Position numbers and translations under genes: made by a program. A stretch of 64,000 nucleotides of DNA from Tricholoma matsutake (taxonomy: Eukaryota > Basidiomycota > Agaricomycetes > Agaricales > Tricholomataceae), in NCBI GenBank assembly GCA_026075535.2, contig AP026541.1, forward strand, positions 11,532,001-11,596,000, written 5' to 3'. Of the stretch, positions 32,266 to 43,847 are shown piece by piece (positions within the stretch are counted from its first letter, which is position 1; each line of letters starts with the position of its first letter). The notes under the pieces were generated by a model. That model was not told the DNA's origin, did no database searches, and saw nothing but the letters and a program-made list of their open reading frames with translations.

Positions 32266-32479
32266 TTTTTTTTTTTGATTCCCATTTATTCTCCTTTGTG
32301 GTGTACCATATGTAAGAGACTAAATATATATGATGTGTGTTCTGCCTCAGCTGTCCCCCTGGTGTGCTATCTTCATCATTTGCTTTGAGGGGCCATCTAG
32401 TGGCCCTCAAGTGCTGTGTGTGCTGAAATAAGTGGTGCTGGTCCATGAGTAGTGTATGTGTGTTCTGAATGGTGGTTAC

Positions 32480-35400
32480 TGTGCATGATGCCCTCCTTTT
32501 GTCTTCCCCCTATCCCTGTCTTCTTCCCTGCTGCTGCTCCTCTACCATTGGCAGATCCCTGAATGTACTGTGCCATCTTCCTGTTTCTGCAATGAATATA
32601 AACAGTGCCCATAGTGTTTTGGTGGTGGTGAACAGTTTCATCAAGTTAATATCCCTTCCTCCTGTGCTATTTTGTAATTTCTGTCTGGCTGCCTGGTGGG
32701 CCTGGCAGTGTAGCATAAAGTGCTGTACTGTTTCCTCGTTCTGTTGGCATGTGGGGCAAGTTGGTGAGTCTGCTTTTCCAATGTGGTATAAGTGCTTAGC
32801 TAATGGGGTGTGTCCCATTCTTAGTTGCGATAGTATGCTCACTAGTTTTCTTGGCAATGGTGTGACCATGTCAATGTACTTGGTTGATGGTGTTTTTGGG
32901 TCTGTCTTCTGCATTCTATTGTATCATGGTGAGGTTTGCCATAACTTCTGCGCCCTCTTCTTCAGTCATGCTCCATGTGCTTGTATTATTGCCAATTTGC
33001 TGTGGGGGAGCTTCTTCTTCAGGAGCTTTGGTAGGCTGCCCATGTCACTGCTTCCTTCCATTACCACCTTTTTTGCCTGCTCATCCACTTTCTCATTCCC
33101 CTCCACCCCCTTGTGTCCCAGTACCCATTTGACCTTTATCTTTATACCACTGTGTTTCTTCTGCAGGGCCACAATAATGTGTTGGAAGGCATCAAATATG
33201 TAGTGACCTGGATTGGGCTTGGTTAGCAACATGGATGCGATGGCAGCCTGGTTGTCAATATATATATTGGCCAACTGTATTCCCCAGATATTGCTTATCA
33301 ACTTCATGCCCAGTAAGGTGCCGACCCCTTCTCCTTCATATACTGTGTGGTGTTGTATTGAGCTGAGTTGGTGTTGTAGTTTCATTTTCACTCTTCTGTT
33401 CCTGTACAGGACTGCCCCAGCACCTATGTTTCCCTCCATGCCTGATCCATCAGTGAATACATTGACGTCTGGGTTCTCCCATGCTATCCCTTCTATAGCT
33501 TTATTGACATCCACTATAATTTCTGTCACTATTCTGGGTCCCCACTAGTGTCATATCTCACTGCTTTCACTGTCTTGACATTTTGTGGTTGGATGTTGTA
33601 CCTGTGCATGAGGTCATGTAGTGGGGTAGGGTGCCATTTGACTGGCTTGTTTGCCGCATTCTGGACTGGTTTGTGTAGTGGGTGTGCAGGTGGTAGCATT
33701 ACCAGGTGCATTGCAGCACAATGTCGGTATTTGTCCACTAGTAGTGGGAAGGGCATCAGTCCTGCCATGACTTCTGCTATATCTGTGGCTGTGGTTGTCA
33801 TGACTTAAGTGATCATGATTGCCACTTGTCATTGTACTGAGGAGAAGCTCCTCAGCATGGCTTGTTTGACTTTTCCATCCCTTGTTCTCTTGCCTATGTT
33901 CTGTTGGGGCATTAGGAAGACATCAGCAGCATATAGCATTCATGGGACTGCAATGGATAGGTATATTTGTCAGAGATACTTAGTGTGTGTTCCTTTGGAT
34001 GCTCATTCCATTCTACTGAAGTGTATTACCCAGTCTTGTCCCTTTGCTAGGGCAGCCGTGCATTGTCCCTTCCAGTTTAATTTGTTGTCAACAATTATGC
34101 CCAGGAATCTCACCGTTTCTTTTGATGGTATACATTGATTGCCTAGCAGTAGTGCTCTTCGTGGTGTTGGGATCTTCTTCCTTGGGTTTATTGGGTTTGG
34201 TGTCAGTTTCCTTGTGATGTCAAGGAGCTGGAACTTTTCTACTCCAAATTCACAGTTGTGTAGCTTGGCCCAATCAAAGATGCTGTTTGTGCAGTTCATT
34301 ATACTGTGAATCTTCTCATGCATATTTGTGAAGTCACTACCCATCACTACAACTGCCACGTCATCAACAAAAAGCAGGATGTGCTCCCCTGCTTTGGGGT
34401 CTGGAATTTTAAGCAGGTCAGCATTGTATATGAGGTAGGAGATTCCTGAGTGCAGATCTTTCTGATCCAGGCCATTCACTACTGTAAAAGCTTCCATTTG
34501 GTGGTCATCAAATAAAAGGGTAGTTTGCCTGTTGTGTAGTTGTCTCTTTATCCACTCAGTGTGTTCCTGTGGGATGCCACACTTTCTCATGTTGTGAATT
34601 AGGCGGCCAATGTCTACACTGTGGAATGTGCTTTTTATGTTGAGGAAGAGGGTGGATGCAACCTGCCCCTTTCTCCATGCATCTTTCACTGTATTCGTGA
34701 GTAAATGTATTGAGTCTGTCATGGTGCGCACTGGCCTGGCTCCAAAGTGGTTTGCTGGGAGGATGTTGTGTTTTTTGCACATTGTTACCATTTCTTCTGC
34801 TTGGCAGCTGTTAAGCAATCTAGCTAAGCCATCCGATAGGACTATGGGACACCATGCTGATGGGATTGTGTAGTTGGGTTTTCCAGGCTTTTTGAGGACT
34901 AATGTCTCTGTAAATGACCATTCCTGTGGGTATTACTTCAGTGAGTTAGTGGCTCAGAATAGTGGCCTGAGGTGTGGGACTAAAAGTTCTCTGGCATGGA
35001 TAAGCACTGAGTTTGTGACCATACCGCTTCTACTGGCTTTGTATGGTTTCATTCTCTTGATTACCTGGTGTATCTGTTGATCTGCGATGTCCTGGAAAGT
35101 CCATCGTGGTGGTGGGTACCTGTACCTGTTGGGGGGCAGTGTTAGATCTGGGATTGTCTGTGGGAAGAAAGTTTCATATAGCAACCGGCCTTTATCAGCG
35201 TTGTCTGCTGCCTCCCTGACTATGTGCTTTGTTGTGGAGTCTTTGACTTGTAAGGTGGGTATCCTGGTTCTCCCTGCATCCGTTGGTGGTGCCATCATGA
35301 GTTTGCTTGCTTGCCATATGCTGGCTTTGTCCAGTCCTTTAGCCGTTCTATCCAATGCTCCACTTTTGCTTGTTGAATCTTTTCCGTGTAGTGGTTGCAT

Positions 35401-36420
35401 TGTTGCCAATATTCCTTGTGGACCAGGTGATATGGGTTTGCTCATTGGTACTTTGCCCTTCCTCCTAGCTGTTACATCTTCTTCTTCTTGCTTGCTAGCT
35501 CTGTCAACCACCATCTTTTCAAATATGGGCTTGGTTTTGCTATCTCGATGTGCTTCTCAATGGTGTCTTGGATGGCATTGTTGAGATCACTGAGTGTCTT
35601 GTCAAAACTTTGTGTGGCTATGATTTCTGTGGGTGGTGCCAGGTTAGTGAGGTTGGCTTTGAGGGTCATTATCAGTTTTGGCCAGTCAGCCAGTCTAAAA
35701 TTTGGTCTGCGCCTTGAGGTAGTCTTTGATGCTATGATGTTGAGCTGTGTTACTATGGGATAGTGGTCCATTTTTACTGGTCTTGTGGCATCATCCATGG
35801 TGCACTTGATTATGCTGTTGACAAGCCCTTCACTGCAAAAAACATTGTCCACCCTGGTGTGGTTCCCTGTGCTGTGGGATTTCAGTGTTGGCATGAAGGC
35901 AGGTAGTGCCATCTTCGTGTTGTGGCATCCTAGCATGTTCAGCAGCAGTTGTGTACATTCCAGGTTTTTGTGTGTGAAAAGGTGTGCGTTTCAGGCTTCG
36001 TCCCATAATGGGTGGTGCCAGTTGAAGTCTCCTAGCCATATTGTATTTAGCAGGCCCACTGAGTACTGTTGTAGGCCTCAGTTTCACATGTATGTGGACA
36101 AGGTGTGTTAGTGTGCTGCTGTTATTACAATTGTTATAGATGTTTATGATGCATTGCATACCAAACTCTCCTGTCACTTCGATTTGGCCATGTCTGGGTG
36201 TTGGAGTTGGATTTGCTTCCATGTATCTGTTAGTAAGTTAGCATTTACAAGAGTTACTGACCTCATCAGGTCTGGGTGTTCCTTGTTTGTGTTGGGATAG
36301 ACTGTAATCCATTGTCTGTTGGCATGTTGAAGTTGATATAGGGTTCTTGTATTACACATATGTCATAGTCATCTCATTTCAAGCTTGTTAGTAGGTCCAG
36401 CTGACTTATCAGCAATTTGT
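32480..36420 (-). pseudogene. LINE ORF2: endonuclease, reverse transcriptase, RNase H, CCHC tail
   Basis: The apurinic-type endonuclease shows WLGDFNWHHPLWDE (about 36030), RVDNVFCS (about 35830) and MDHYPIVTQL (about 35765). RT: NHFGARPVRTMTDSI, LFLNIKSTF (Asn where the first catalytic Asp is expected, about 34635), SYLIYNADLL and LFVDDVAVVVMG (about 34350). RNase H: VFTDGSGMEGNIGAG (about 33450), VYEGEGVG, YIDNQAAIASM and VLGHKGVEGNEKVDEQAK. The C-terminal zinc-like motif is CPTCQQNEETVQHFMLHC (about 32750). It breaks into at least six frames. ORF2 would nick the target and prime reverse transcription there. Confidence 0.85.
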
Positions 36421-36974
36421 TGACGTTCTGTTGTCAAATTTTCAGTGGCCTACTTCACTGTTCCTCTTGTGGGTTTTCAGACATATTTGAGTGGCATGGC
36501 TTCTCTCCTGTTTGGTGTTCCTTCTGGTAGCAACCCTGGGCCTTGCTCATTCGGGTCTTGGTCTCCCCACCTTGTTTGTCCCCGTGGTGGTTCCCTGTGC
36601 TCTTCTTGCTGGTATTGGTTGTCTTCAGCTTGTAGTCTCATGAAGAACCCATCTATTGTTGCTTGTGCAGGCCTCATTGGCCAGCCATCATCTTGCATCC
36701 CATATTGCTGGTTTGGCTGTCTTCCTCATCTTTGCCTAGCCCCTTGCCAGTCATCCATGAAGCAGTACTTTACACTCCCCCCCCCAGTCTGAGTGGACTC
36801 CGCTCAGACACACTCAGACACTCGGACTGTCCGAGGACTTCACTCGGACTCTGCTTGGACTGCACTCGGACTTTGCTTGGACTTTGCTTGGACAACATCA
36901 ATTGTGCATTTACTTACACCTTTAAAGTATTGTCCAAGTTCCAGACTTACAGAAATTCTTATAAGCCTCACAAA

Positions 36975-37075
36975 ATGATGTGTGCACAGCAGGAATTGAA
37001 CCAACAGACTTCTGGACTAGCAATCACATGATGACCAAACATGCACACTCTACCACTTAAGCCAAGTAGTCATTT
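36975..37075 (-). other. tRNA-like sequence, left end of element B
   Basis: Minus strand: A-box TGGCTTAAGTGG (11 of 12, about 37053-37064) then B-box GGTTCAATTCC (36992-37002), pointing outward to the left. Confidence 0.6.
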
Positions 37076-37151
37076 GAAGTCACATACATTATATCTATTT
37101 ATTACTGAAATCTAATTTTTATATATATCGTGAATAGATTATTAAATTGAC

Positions 37152-37291
37152 CCCCTCGCATCTGTGTGAGGGGTAATTAATATGTGTAATACTAGGCCCT
37201 CCCCTCGCAAGCTTGAGGGGAGGGGGCCATAACTATCAATAATAAAAATAAATTAAAAACACCCACCACGAGCAACTGTTGCTCGTGGTGG
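37152..37291. other. Three consecutive hairpins in element B
   Basis: CCCCTCGCA with TGTGAGGGG (37152-37173), a stem CCCTCCCCTC/GAGGGGAGGG (37197-37224), and a 13-bp perfect stem CCACCACGAGCAA with its complement (37263-37291). They match element A's three hairpins in order and rough spacing but not in sequence. Confidence 0.65.
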
Positions 37292-37559
37292 CGTTTGTCT
37301 CTCCCCGGGTCATCCCCTGGCTGTCTCGCTCTCCTGTCCCCATTCTTCTCCCCTCCGAACCACCCCACGAGCAGATGCTCGTAGGCATGGGGCAGGTGTC
37401 ATTGTGGGTGTCCCCACTCATTGTCGTCTCCCTTCCCTCTTGTCTCCCTTCCCTCTTGTCTCCCTTCCCCCTTGTCTCTCTTCCCTCTTGTCTCCCTTCC
37501 CCCTTGTCTCTTCACCCTCACCTTCCACCCTGCGAGCAGGGGCTCACAGCAGTGGTGGT

Positions 37560-38154
37560 GGTGGTGTCCCCCTGTCGTCGTCGTTGCCAGTAGTAGTTTG
37601 TACCTATAAAAAGTTAGTTAGCATCGAAAAATGAAATGAGAAAAGAAAAAAAAGCTTACCTAGAACCCAAGAGACATTGACATCTCTTGGGTCTCCCCTA
37701 ATCATCATCGTTCCACCTGTCGTCCACCCTACAAGCAGTGGCTCGTAGGGCTGGGGTGGGTGGTGTCATCATTCCCTGTTGTTGTTGTTGTTGTTAGCAG
37801 CTGCTCGCACTGGCGGGGGTGGGTGCTGGGTCGTGGTCTCGTTGTTGTTGGTCATTTGGTGGTTTTGGGGTCATTGTGCTGCTACAGTATAGATATAACC
37901 TATAATTAATGAAAAAATGTGTTAGCTTAAAGAAAACATGAGGAAAGAAAAAAGAACAAACTCACCTGGTCGTTTGGGCCCATTTCATTGTGTGCTGGCA
38001 TGGGGCCTGTGGCTGTGGGGTGTTCAGGGGGCAGTGGCAGCAGCGGGACATGGGAGGGAGGTGTCATCGTCGAGTGGTGGTGGTGGTGGTTGTTGATGAT
38101 TGATGATGAGCTGGCATCATCGTTGGTGATGCAGCTGTGTTGATTTGTCATCAC
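37560..38154 (-). CDS. Low-complexity, probably spliced ORF of element B
   Basis: Exon from ATG 38154 (MMTNQHSCITNDDASSSS, then a His run and Pro-rich part) ends in M-G-P-N-D-Q at a canonical donor CCAG/GTGAGT (about 37965). An acceptor with GCTAAC and ATTATAG follows near 37890. A further intron on the same strand has donor TAG/GTAAGC (about 37660) and acceptor GCTAACTAAC...TATAG (about 37606). Exons are low complexity and carry the GGGCCCAAA motif. I recognise no domain. Two well-formed introns argue it was once a spliced transcript. Confidence 0.4.
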
Positions 38155-38174
38155 AGCCAGGGTGGTACATAGAG

Positions 38175-38285
38175 AGATAAAACTATCTACCTGTAATGAT
38201 ACTTCAGTCTAACAGTTATATTGTTGCCTTAAATGTGCTTTATCATGTGACTATGAGGGTTCAATCCCTGTGGTAGCCACTGATT
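38175..38285 (+). other. tRNA-like sequence, right end of element B
   Basis: B-box GGTTCAATCCC at 38258-38268. The A-box region (TCTAACAGTTATATTG) is degenerate but closely matches the A-box region of element C's tRNA-like sequence. It points outward to the right. Confidence 0.5.
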
Positions 38286-39507
38286 TTTCAGTCAATTATA
38301 TAAGCAACTCGGACAGTCCTAGGACTGTACGAGTGCTGGTCCACTCGGACTCCGCTCAGACGCTCGGACAGTCCCAAGACTCAGCTCAGACTCAGCTCGG
38401 ACTGGACATTTAGTTTGGCAGGACTTTCAGCCAAAGAAGTCCGAGCAAAGTCCGAGCAAAGTCCTTGGACAGTACTCGGACAGTCCTAGGACTGTCCGAG
38501 TGTCCGAGCAGAGTCCAATCGGATTGGGGGGGAGTGTAAAGACCTCCCATGAAGCACTGTTGATGTTGTGTGTCTGCATGTTGCATGTTCTGCCTCATGC
38601 TACGCTGTGGTCCTTGTTGTTGGTGCTCCCTGTGTGAGTCCATTTCATTTAGTAGTCTCCAGGAGTCTGGGCTGGATGTTGGGTAATACTTATACTTGTT
38701 TTCCAGCCTGCGACTCTGGTTCTTCTCCTTTTCCGCTTTAAATTTTGTGCATTCCCTGTCTGCCACACCGTGTCCTCTTGCTGTCTCCTCTATGCTGTTG
38801 GAGCACTTGAATTTTGTGGTATGCATGATAGTGCATGTTGAGGTGCAGTGATGTTCTGCACACTGCGCACATGTGTCTTCACTCTCTTTGCAGGCCATGA
38901 CATAGTGTCCATATTTTTGACATTTCAAGCATCTCCTGGGTTCAGTTAGCATCTTATGAATGTTTACATGCTTACCTTTGATGAGCATCCCATTTCAGAT
39001 TGTGTGGTTTGCATCTTCATGATGGTTGAAGCTGAAGGTTACATGAGTGACTCTCTGGTTTTCCATTTGTAGGTGTGGGGGTTTTATGTATTTCGAGAGG
39101 GCAATCACTTGCTCTGCTAGCATGTTGTCTTCTTCCAATTTTGCATGGATATAACTGGTGCCTGCATTGAAAGTTGTTGGCACAAATTCAGCTATGACAT
39201 AGTGTAACTTGTTTCTCATGGTTGAGGTCCCATTGTAGAATTTCATGAACATGTCTTGTACATCCTTTTGTCACAGCCATACCGCTGCCTCTGGCTCATT
39301 TATCTGGTACAAGATGTCTCCATTGCATAGTTTTCTTGCCGCCAGGAAGGTGGTGTGTCACAGTTTGTGGAGGCCTTCCCATCCCATTAGGTCCAGTGTG
39401 GTATTTGCTTTGGTTACTAATTCTTTTTCTGTCAGGTCAGGTAATGTGTTGTCTGCACTGCTAGTGATATCTCTGTTCTTCTGTATGAGTATTTGTTTGT
39501 CAGCAGC

Positions 39508-39933
39508 TATAAGGGCAACCTAAGCCTCTAGCAAAGGGAAATCCGAAGTTAAAATTATACTACATAATACAGGCATTGGGGGCGCACCTAGCAAAGGGAA
39601 ATCCGAAGAGAAAACTCTAAGGATCCCCTTGCTGATGCCCAGTATATGTGAAGACGACAAAAATCAAATATAACCTAAAAATAGAAAAAGGCGGAGATAG
39701 GCGGATCAAGGCCGCCGAATGACATCATACCAAGGGGTATGTGTCGGAAGGGGTACTCCGCCTCTAAATATAAAAGTGTCAACATATACAAACATGATAG
39801 CAAGGGAAAATTAGTAATAAAATCCGGAAAAATCATAGAAAATGAAGAATAGAAGGAAATGAGGTGGGGAAAAATATGGGACGAACATAAAAAATAGGAA
39901 AAACACACAGGGCACCCCCTTAGTCCCCTTACA
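39508..39933 (-). repeat. 3' LTR of gypsy 2, 426 bp
   Basis: Identical by eye to 45129-45554. The same family is represented by the solo LTR at 57627-58050. Confidence 0.95.
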
Positions 39934-39944
39934 TCACCCCCTCT

Positions 39945-42900
39945 CTAAGATGCATCGCCCCGATGCATTCGAAATCGTATACGACCAAAGTCCGTGACTT
40001 GAATGCGACGCGGTGCAGCAGTGTGCCGTCGGTGGAATTCCTTGATTAACCGAGGGGCATTTACGTCAGACTCTTCGACCCATGAGTTCTCCTCATACCC
40101 ATAACCCTTCCAATGTACCAAATACTGGAGTTTTCCTCGACGCAAACGGCTGTCCAAGATTGACTCGACTTCATATTGGGGTTCTCCCTCGATCACTGTA
40201 GGTGGTGGTGGTGGGTGTGAATGGCGTCCCGGGAATGGATCTGGGGGAGCTGGAAGCAATTTGACGACATGGAAGACGGGATGGAGTCTGGACATGGAGG
40301 CTGGGAGGCGTAGACGATAGGCATGTGTTCCAACACACTTGACAATGGGGAAAGGTCCCAAGAAGCGATGAGCGAGTTTCTTGGATGGACGTGTAGTGGA
40401 GATGTCACTGGAGTCAAGATAAACTCGATCACCAACCTTGTACTGAGGGGTTGGGGAGTGGCGCTGGTTGTAAAATCGCGCCATGTCGTCCTTCGCCTTT
40501 GCTAAGGCTGCCCTTGCCTCCTCCAAGCTATCCCTCATGCGTTCTGTGAACTCATTCACTGTCTCGATGTGTGAGGGAGTTTGGCGAGGTTCAAATCCCA
40601 TGCGTGGATGTCGTCCAGTGTCTAAGAGGAAAGGGGTCTGTTGAGTGGAAGCATGGACATGGTTGTTGTATCCGAACTCGGCCAAAGGAAGGAGATCATC
40701 CCAATCGTCCTGGCATTCATTGACAAAGAGGCGGATGTACTGCTCCAGTTCCTGGTTGACTCGCTCCGTCTGGCCATCAGTTTGTGGGTGATAAGCAGTT
40801 GAAGCGAGGAGTTTGATCCCCAGGAGTCGGTACAGCTCACGAGTGAACTCTGCCATGAACTGAGGGCCACGATCCGAGAGGAAGGCACCAGGAAGTCCAT
40901 GTAACTTCCACACGTGGTGGAGGTAGAGTCGAGCGGCACCTAGGGCACTGACAGTGGTGTGAGTGGGAATGAAGTGAGCACGTTTTCCCACTGAGTCAAC
41001 TGTGCACATCACCGCATCAAACCCGTTTGACTCTGGCAATTCCACCACAAAGTCGACGCTGACGACATCCCAACGACTCTCTGGAACAGGAAGAGGGTGT
41101 AGCTCACCAATAGGCTTGCGACGAGGGACCTTGGTGCGTAAGCAAAGGTCACAAGTGCGACAATACTGACCAATGAGCCGTGACATTTGTGGCCACCAAT
41201 AGTTCCGTGAGGTGAGCTCCAAGGTCTTCCAGCGTCCGGGGTGGCCAGCAATCTGTGAGTCATGGTGTTGGGATATGATGCGCCGGCAAAGGTCTGGGTC
41301 ATTGGGAACATAGATGCGATCCCTGAAATACAACAAGTCCTCCTTTTCAGCCCACTCTGCCGCACGTAAGGAAAGGGTCGATCCCTTCCTCAGTTCTTTA
41401 ACAGCTCGGGCGACAACATCCTCATGTAAACCGCTACGGTTTGCGCGACGAATGTCACGTAGAATGTCCCGCTCCTCGCCCTGGGGTACGATGCCTTCCA
41501 GTGCCCGAATGGTGAACAGGTCTGGCTGCAACAGCACAATGTTTTGGTTGTCACCGCTGCCATCCCCATGGTCTGCACGTCGGGATAGGGCATCGGTCTT
41601 CCCCATGCTGCGACCCGGACGGTGGTGCAAGGAGAAGTCGAATCTAGATAGATACAGGGACCAACGAGCTTGACGACGGTTCAATTTCTTGGCCGTCATG
41701 AAGTACTCAAGGTTCTTGTGATCCGTCCAAATTTCCACCTTGTGTTGGGCACCCTCGAGGAAGTGTCGCCACTCCTCAAGCGCACGCATTATCGCCAACA
41801 TCTCCTTGTCATGGATCTCGTAGTTTCTCTCTACAGCACTAAGGCTTTTGGAGTAGAACGCAACAGGATGCCACTTCTGGTCCTCCGGAGACTGCTGAGA
41901 CAACACAGCGCCCGTCGCAAAGTCAGAACTGTCGGCTTCTACACGAAAAGGACGCGAATCGTCAGCAAAGGTAAGGATCGGAGCGGAAGTGACCATCTCC
42001 TTAAGCTTTTCGAACGCCTCCTGTTGTGCATTATCCCACCTCCATGCCTCCTTTCCTGTCAAGTCGAACAGCGGTCATGCATGATGTGAGAAATCCTTGA
42101 TAAAACGCCGATAAAAATTGATGAAGCCCAGGAAAGACTGCACCTCCTTCTTGTTCGTGGGCGTAGGCCAAGCTGTGACCCCATTTACCTTGATAGGATC
42201 CATCTCCACTTGACCCTCCGAGATAATCAGGCCGAGGTACTCGATCTTGGTCCTTTCAAACTCGCATTTGTCCTGACGAAGGTAGAGTTTGTACCGTCAA
42301 AGTCGCTCTAGGACGAGGCGCGTGATGCGACGGTGCTCTTCAACCGTGCGAGTGAAGATGAGGATGTCGTCGAGATAGATGCAGACAACGCCTTCGAGGA
42401 TGAGGTCATGGAAGATGTCGTTCATCATGGTCTGAAAGGTGGCAGGGCTATTAGTAAGGCCAAAGAACATGACAAGCGGTTCAAAAAGACCACGGTTGGT
42501 ACGAAAGGCTGCCTTCCACTCATCTCCCTCCTTTATCCTCACATTATTATAGCCCCAACGGACATCGAGCTTGGTGAAGTATCGGGCTCCACGGAGCTGG
42601 TTTACGAGTTCGGAGATGAGGGGTAGTGGGTAGCGATTTTTGACCATGATGTTGTTGAGTCTTCTGTAGTCTTGAACCGGTCGAAGTGAGCCATCCTTCT
42701 TCTTGACAAAGAAAAAGGGAGAGGCCATGGGTGACTTCGATGGTCGAATACGTCCAGAGGCCAGGTGCTCGTCGATGAACTGGTCAAGCTGCCGTTGTTC
42801 CTCCGGAGAGAGAGGATAGACCTTGCAGGATGAAGGGGTTGCGCCGGGGGTGAGTTCGATCGCGTGATCCCATGGCTTACGCGCAGGAAGAGAGTCGAAT

Positions 42901-43847
42901 GACTCCTTGGAGAACACGTCTTCAAACTCATGGAGATGAGGGAGTAAGGAGTTAGTAGAGGATTTAGCAGCGTTGTTTTTGTGGAAGGCCTCGGCGAGGC
43001 GTTGGGATATGTTCGATGTGGCACACACCTCATGCGATGAGCGAATCGCAGTGTAGAAGATCCGATCACCCTCCTCCACTTCCTCTGGGTCCTCATCATC
43101 ATCATCCAAGTCCGGCATTAGATCAGGAACCCCTTCCAATTCCACTTCAGGTATAGGCAGGGGTCCAGCACGACACTTCTGAGTTCGTCGTATTGCCGCC
43201 TTCTGTCCACGACGTTCTTGCCTGGCTTCTGTGAAACACGTCCAACAGCGGGATGGACATCGGCTCATGGTAACCTCCCCGGTGCGCCAGTCGACCTCTG
43301 GGTTATGGTCTCGAAGCCATGGATATCCCAAAATCGCCTTTTGCTTTCCTAATTGAGTGACAGCAAAAAGGGCATGCTCACTATGATCTTTGTAACGGAG
43401 AACCAGGTCTGCAACCTCTCGGATGGCACCAGCTTCATTTGGGGATCCATCCACATTATATACAGGTATCGGACGTGAGAGTGAGCGAGTATTTAGACGA
43501 TGTTGTTGTACCAGATGGGAATCGACGAAGAGACCAGTCGCACCAGAGTCCAGGAGCGCAGAAACACCGAGTATCTGTCCAGTGTCGGTCGTCTGCAGTT
43601 CGATGGCTAGGTTTAAGGAATGTGCAGAGGGAGTGGATGCCACAATATACTTGCGTGGTAGTTTACGCTCCCATGATTTAATTTTGGGACGTGGAGTAGA
43701 AGGAGAGATGGGGAGAGCAGGTACGTCTTTAGCCAACTTCGAAGGGTCAGAGAGGGGAGCAGTCACAGAAATGGATTCATTCTCCAGGGATTCAACTGAC
43801 AAGACTTCAAAGCGGTTATGGACAGGCAGTGAGGGCGTACAATTCAC
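39945..43847 (-). pseudogene. gypsy 2 pol: protease, RT, RNase H, integrase, chromodomain (two stops)
   Basis: The frame overlaps the gag stop in the -1 phase, suggesting programmed frameshifting. Protease LLDSGATGLFVDS (about 43545). RT KLDVRWGYNNV, FFGLTNSPATFQTMMND and YLDDILIF (about 42370). TGA at 42297-42299 (L-stop-R-Y-K-L) and at 42075-42077 (H-A-stop-P-L-F) both suit CGA-to-TGA. From 42062 the frame is open for 705 aa: RNase H VEADSSDFATGAVLSQQS, integrase zinc finger, catalytic VDFVVELPES, SDRGPQFMA and QTDGQTERVNQELEQY (DDE), then chromodomain YEVESILDSRLRRGKLQYLV with WKGYGYEENSWVEE. The chromodomain would target insertion to marked chromatin. Confidence 0.9.

Larger units (their letters stand above)
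36763..38546 (-). mobile_element. Composite element B (TIR, variable arrays, tRNA-like ends, 8-bp TSD)
   Basis: Left end CAGTACTTTACACTCCCCC; right end is the complement of GAGGTCTTTACACTCC. CCATGAAG flanks both sides (36755-36762, 38547-38554), an 8-bp duplication inside LINE ORF1. Arrays of CTCGGACT/AGTCCGAG words lie at 36783-36900 and 38300-38525. Outward tRNA-like sequences are at 36975-37075 (minus) and 38175-38285 (plus), and three hairpins at 37152-37291. Minus-strand exons are separated by intron-like segments. It has the same architecture as element A with little sequence identity outside the ends. Confidence 0.85.

Noticed and set aside
32469..33203. Plus-strand 244-aa Cys/Phe-rich membrane-like ORF, and similar plus-strand ORFs to 36111
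   Set aside because: They are antisense to the LINE RT/RNase H coding strand, which carries the conserved motifs.
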